Shown here: in pieces, positions 62,951-64,000 of the stretch | Position numbering within the stretch: position 1 is the first letter of the stretch | Layout: each line of letters opens with the position of its first letter | Assembly: GCA_949297765.1 (NCBI GenBank) | Contig: CASFTV010000010.1 | Location: 57,673 to 121,672 of the forward strand | Source of the DNA: an uncultured bacterium | GTDB taxonomy: Bacteria > Verrucomicrobiota > Lentisphaeria > Victivallales > UBA1829 | Direction of reading: 5' to 3' | Length of the DNA: 64,000 bases | Program-made: the position numbers and the translations under genes | Notes under the pieces: model-generated | Told to the model about the DNA's origin: nothing | Seen by the model: the letters and a program-made list of their open reading frames with translations, nothing else | Databases searched by the model: none

Positions 62951-63059
62951 CCATGACATGCGGGGTGAGTTGCGGTTGTCCATGAAAACGAGGACAACTT
63001 GATTTGGGGGTAAAATGTTTGTTGAATGAGGAAGGATGTTTTATAACCAAAGTAAAGTT

Positions 63060-63095
63060 TTCTCTTTCTGCGGTCGTCATGCTGCAGAAAGAGAA
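63060..63095. terminator. Inverted repeat between the Lar-like operon and the broken gene
   Basis: TTCTCTTTCTGC (63060-63071) and GCAGAAAGAGAA (63084-63095) are exact 12-base arms with a 12-base loop. It follows the stop of the broken gene and probably ends its transcript, though without a T run. Confidence 0.55.
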
Positions 63096-63101
63096 GTAAG
63101 C

Positions 63102-63616
63102 TCATATTATTTGAGAAGCTCCGTAGCTCCGCTGATGTGGTATCCGTTCATTCCAGAGCTGGGATTCGGTCAGACTCAGAATCCATTGATCCAGATGTTC
63201 CATCATTTCTGTTGAATTGTTTATTGTAATTTGGATGTTATTCATCTGTTCGACAGGATATGCGGAATGAGGTGTCCAGAGACGTTTGATTGTGGGATAC
63301 AGCTCGCTTAAATCATAATGCCCGTATCTATCGCAGATGAAAAGGAAGAGTATGTAGCGTTCTCCGTATGGATCATAATGCCAGCAGTAAGTCGGGATGA
63401 ATGCTTTTCTGCTCAAGGTGATCTTAAGAGAGTTCAGGTATTTGGAGAACATGCTTTTCTGCTCAAGGTAATCTTGAGAGAGTTCAGGTATTTGGAGAAC
63501 TCTCCGCCATTGATCGCATGGAACTGATAGATTCCAACAGATACGGATTCGTACCTGGCAAGATAGCGTTCGATGATGTTGTGAATGACGCTTTGTAATG
63601 GATGGTGTTCATTCAT
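63102..63616 (-). pseudogene. Small cytoplasmic protein gene interrupted by a 50-bp tandem duplication
   Basis: The frame from ATG 63616 (AAGGAG eight bases upstream) encodes MNEHHPLQSVIHNIIERYL up to LKITLSRKACSPNT and then stops at 63434. A second frame resumes at the repeated segment and runs to TGA 63102 (CWHYDPYGERYILFLFICDRYG, MEHLDQWILSLTESQLWNERI). Removing one of two 50-bp copies (63401-63450, 63451-63500) joins the frames into one 154-residue protein. No known family is recognised. It resembles small defence or immunity-type genes only by its context. Confidence 0.72.
63401..63500 (+). repeat. 50-bp tandem direct repeat
   Basis: Two adjacent 50-bp units (63401-63450 and 63451-63500) are identical except at two positions (63420/63470 and 63426/63476). 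Both differences are synonymous (Leu and Ile codons) when read in the gene's frame. Confidence 0.85.
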
Positions 63617-63738
63617 GGCTTTTCTCCTTGAGATGTGTTAATTGAGCTCAAAAACAGGGTGTCAGAGTTATTTCAGGTGCCTCTAAATAACTTTAGACTG
63701 GAATAGTTGATTTGAATCAGCAAAATCAGAAATAATCC

Positions 63739-63766
63739 TTGACTTATCAAGTGCTTATGCTATTTT
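63739..63766 (+). promoter_or_regulatory. Promoter of the methyltransferase-like gene
   Basis: TTGACT (63739-63744) and TATTTT (63761-63766) are 16 bases apart, 35 bases before the ATG at 63802. Confidence 0.5.
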
Positions 63767-63801
63767 ATCTGGGATAATTGTAACTGTAGATAGAGACGCA
63801 T

Positions 63802-64000
63802 ATGACCGTACCTAAAAATCAACTGAACACCGATGGTGTTGATATTTCAGAAAACGATCTTCGGGAGAGATATCCAGAGGTGTTGGCTACGTTGTTGCGT
63901 GACCATACAACAGAGAAAAACATATTTTGGGCAACGGACAATTATGCGGAACTGGGTGAAGCATACAATTATTATGCTCCAATTATACCGTCTTTGATTA
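63802..64000 (+). CDS. Probable DNA methyltransferase/restriction-modification protein (N-terminus only, runs off window)
   Basis: From ATG 63802 the open frame encodes at least 66 residues. The stretch LATLLRDHTTEKNIFWATDNYAELGEAYNYY resembles the start of N6-adenine methylases and type II restriction-modification proteins as I recall them (DRTTxKNIIWATDxY). No catalytic motif lies within the window, so the identification is tentative. Confidence 0.5.
   Translation, partial: MTVPKNQLNTDGVDISENDLRERYPEVLATLLRDHTTEKNIFWATDNYAELGEAYNYYAPIIPSLI

Noticed and set aside
62886..63080. 64-codon minus frame starting in the 63060-63095 hairpin
   Set aside because: Its start lies in the inverted repeat loop and it crosses the Lar-like promoter. 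There is no family resemblance.
1..64000. CRISPR arrays, rRNA operons or riboswitches
   Set aside because: No regularly spaced repeat array, no rRNA-like sequence and no convincing riboswitch fold was found on either strand.

Overview
The window is a GC-rich bacterial chromosome segment whose gene content fits Lentisphaerota, probably the Victivallis branch. The signs are two pseudopilins with the [21 protein letters not shown] N-terminus, each beside a GntR-headed sugar-type regulator and a secreted carbohydrate-active protein; an SGNH lipoprotein; Gfo/Idh/MocA and sugar-isomerase genes; and a dense set of ordinary housekeeping genes. This placement is inference from family content, since no rRNA is present. 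Stop codons left of 60 kb are all TGA or TAA.

Layout. 1-5.9 kb (minus strand): a polysaccharide-use cluster with an SGNH lipoprotein, a GntR regulator, a pseudopilin, an amber-interrupted carbohydrate-binding protein and a partial GH42-like enzyme. 6.2-13.2 kb (plus): a PhoB/PhoR-like two-component pair followed by an RND efflux pump, whose promoter carries three 11-bp-spaced half-sites typical of OmpR/PhoB regulators. 13.3-16.2 kb: a sugar isomerase, a frameshifted AraC regulator and a convergent MFS transporter. 16.3-24.5 kb: a second regulator-pseudopilin-secreted protein operon, with an A10 frameshift in the secreted protein, and a divergent GHL6-like hydrolase. 24.5-33.4 kb: nadA, a membrane/helical protein, an HD-domain/DUF1835 pair, an oxidoreductase, a polyferredoxin with an internal twin-arginine motif, and two PilT-family ATPases. 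33.4-57 kb: tRNA-Met and housekeeping genes (glgP, dnaG, prmC, ruvB, tkt, tyrA, pyrF, an RlmI-like methyltransferase, a 5'-nuclease, gpmI), with acetyltransferases, esterases and transporters between them. 57-59.9 kb: a small HTH protein and a secreted glycosidase whose 3' end is missing.

From about 59.9 kb to the end the DNA is AT-richer and the genes change in character: an ART-fold DUF3990 protein overlapping an uncharacterised partner, a Fic protein, a Lar-like zinc-finger protein, a small gene broken by a 50-bp tandem duplication, and the start of a probable DNA methyltransferase. I read this as an accessory island, possibly toxin/defence related, that has removed the end of the glycosidase gene.

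The items most worth following are: a roughly 92-nt intergenic element present twice between convergent genes, with four hairpins and a compensatory base-pair change; the A10 tract containing the canonical A_AAA_AAC slip site inside a secreted protein gene; the translationally coupled regulator-pseudopilin-enzyme cassettes; the Pho-box-like triple repeat; and the DUF3990/Fic/Lar/methylase island with its 50-bp duplication switch.
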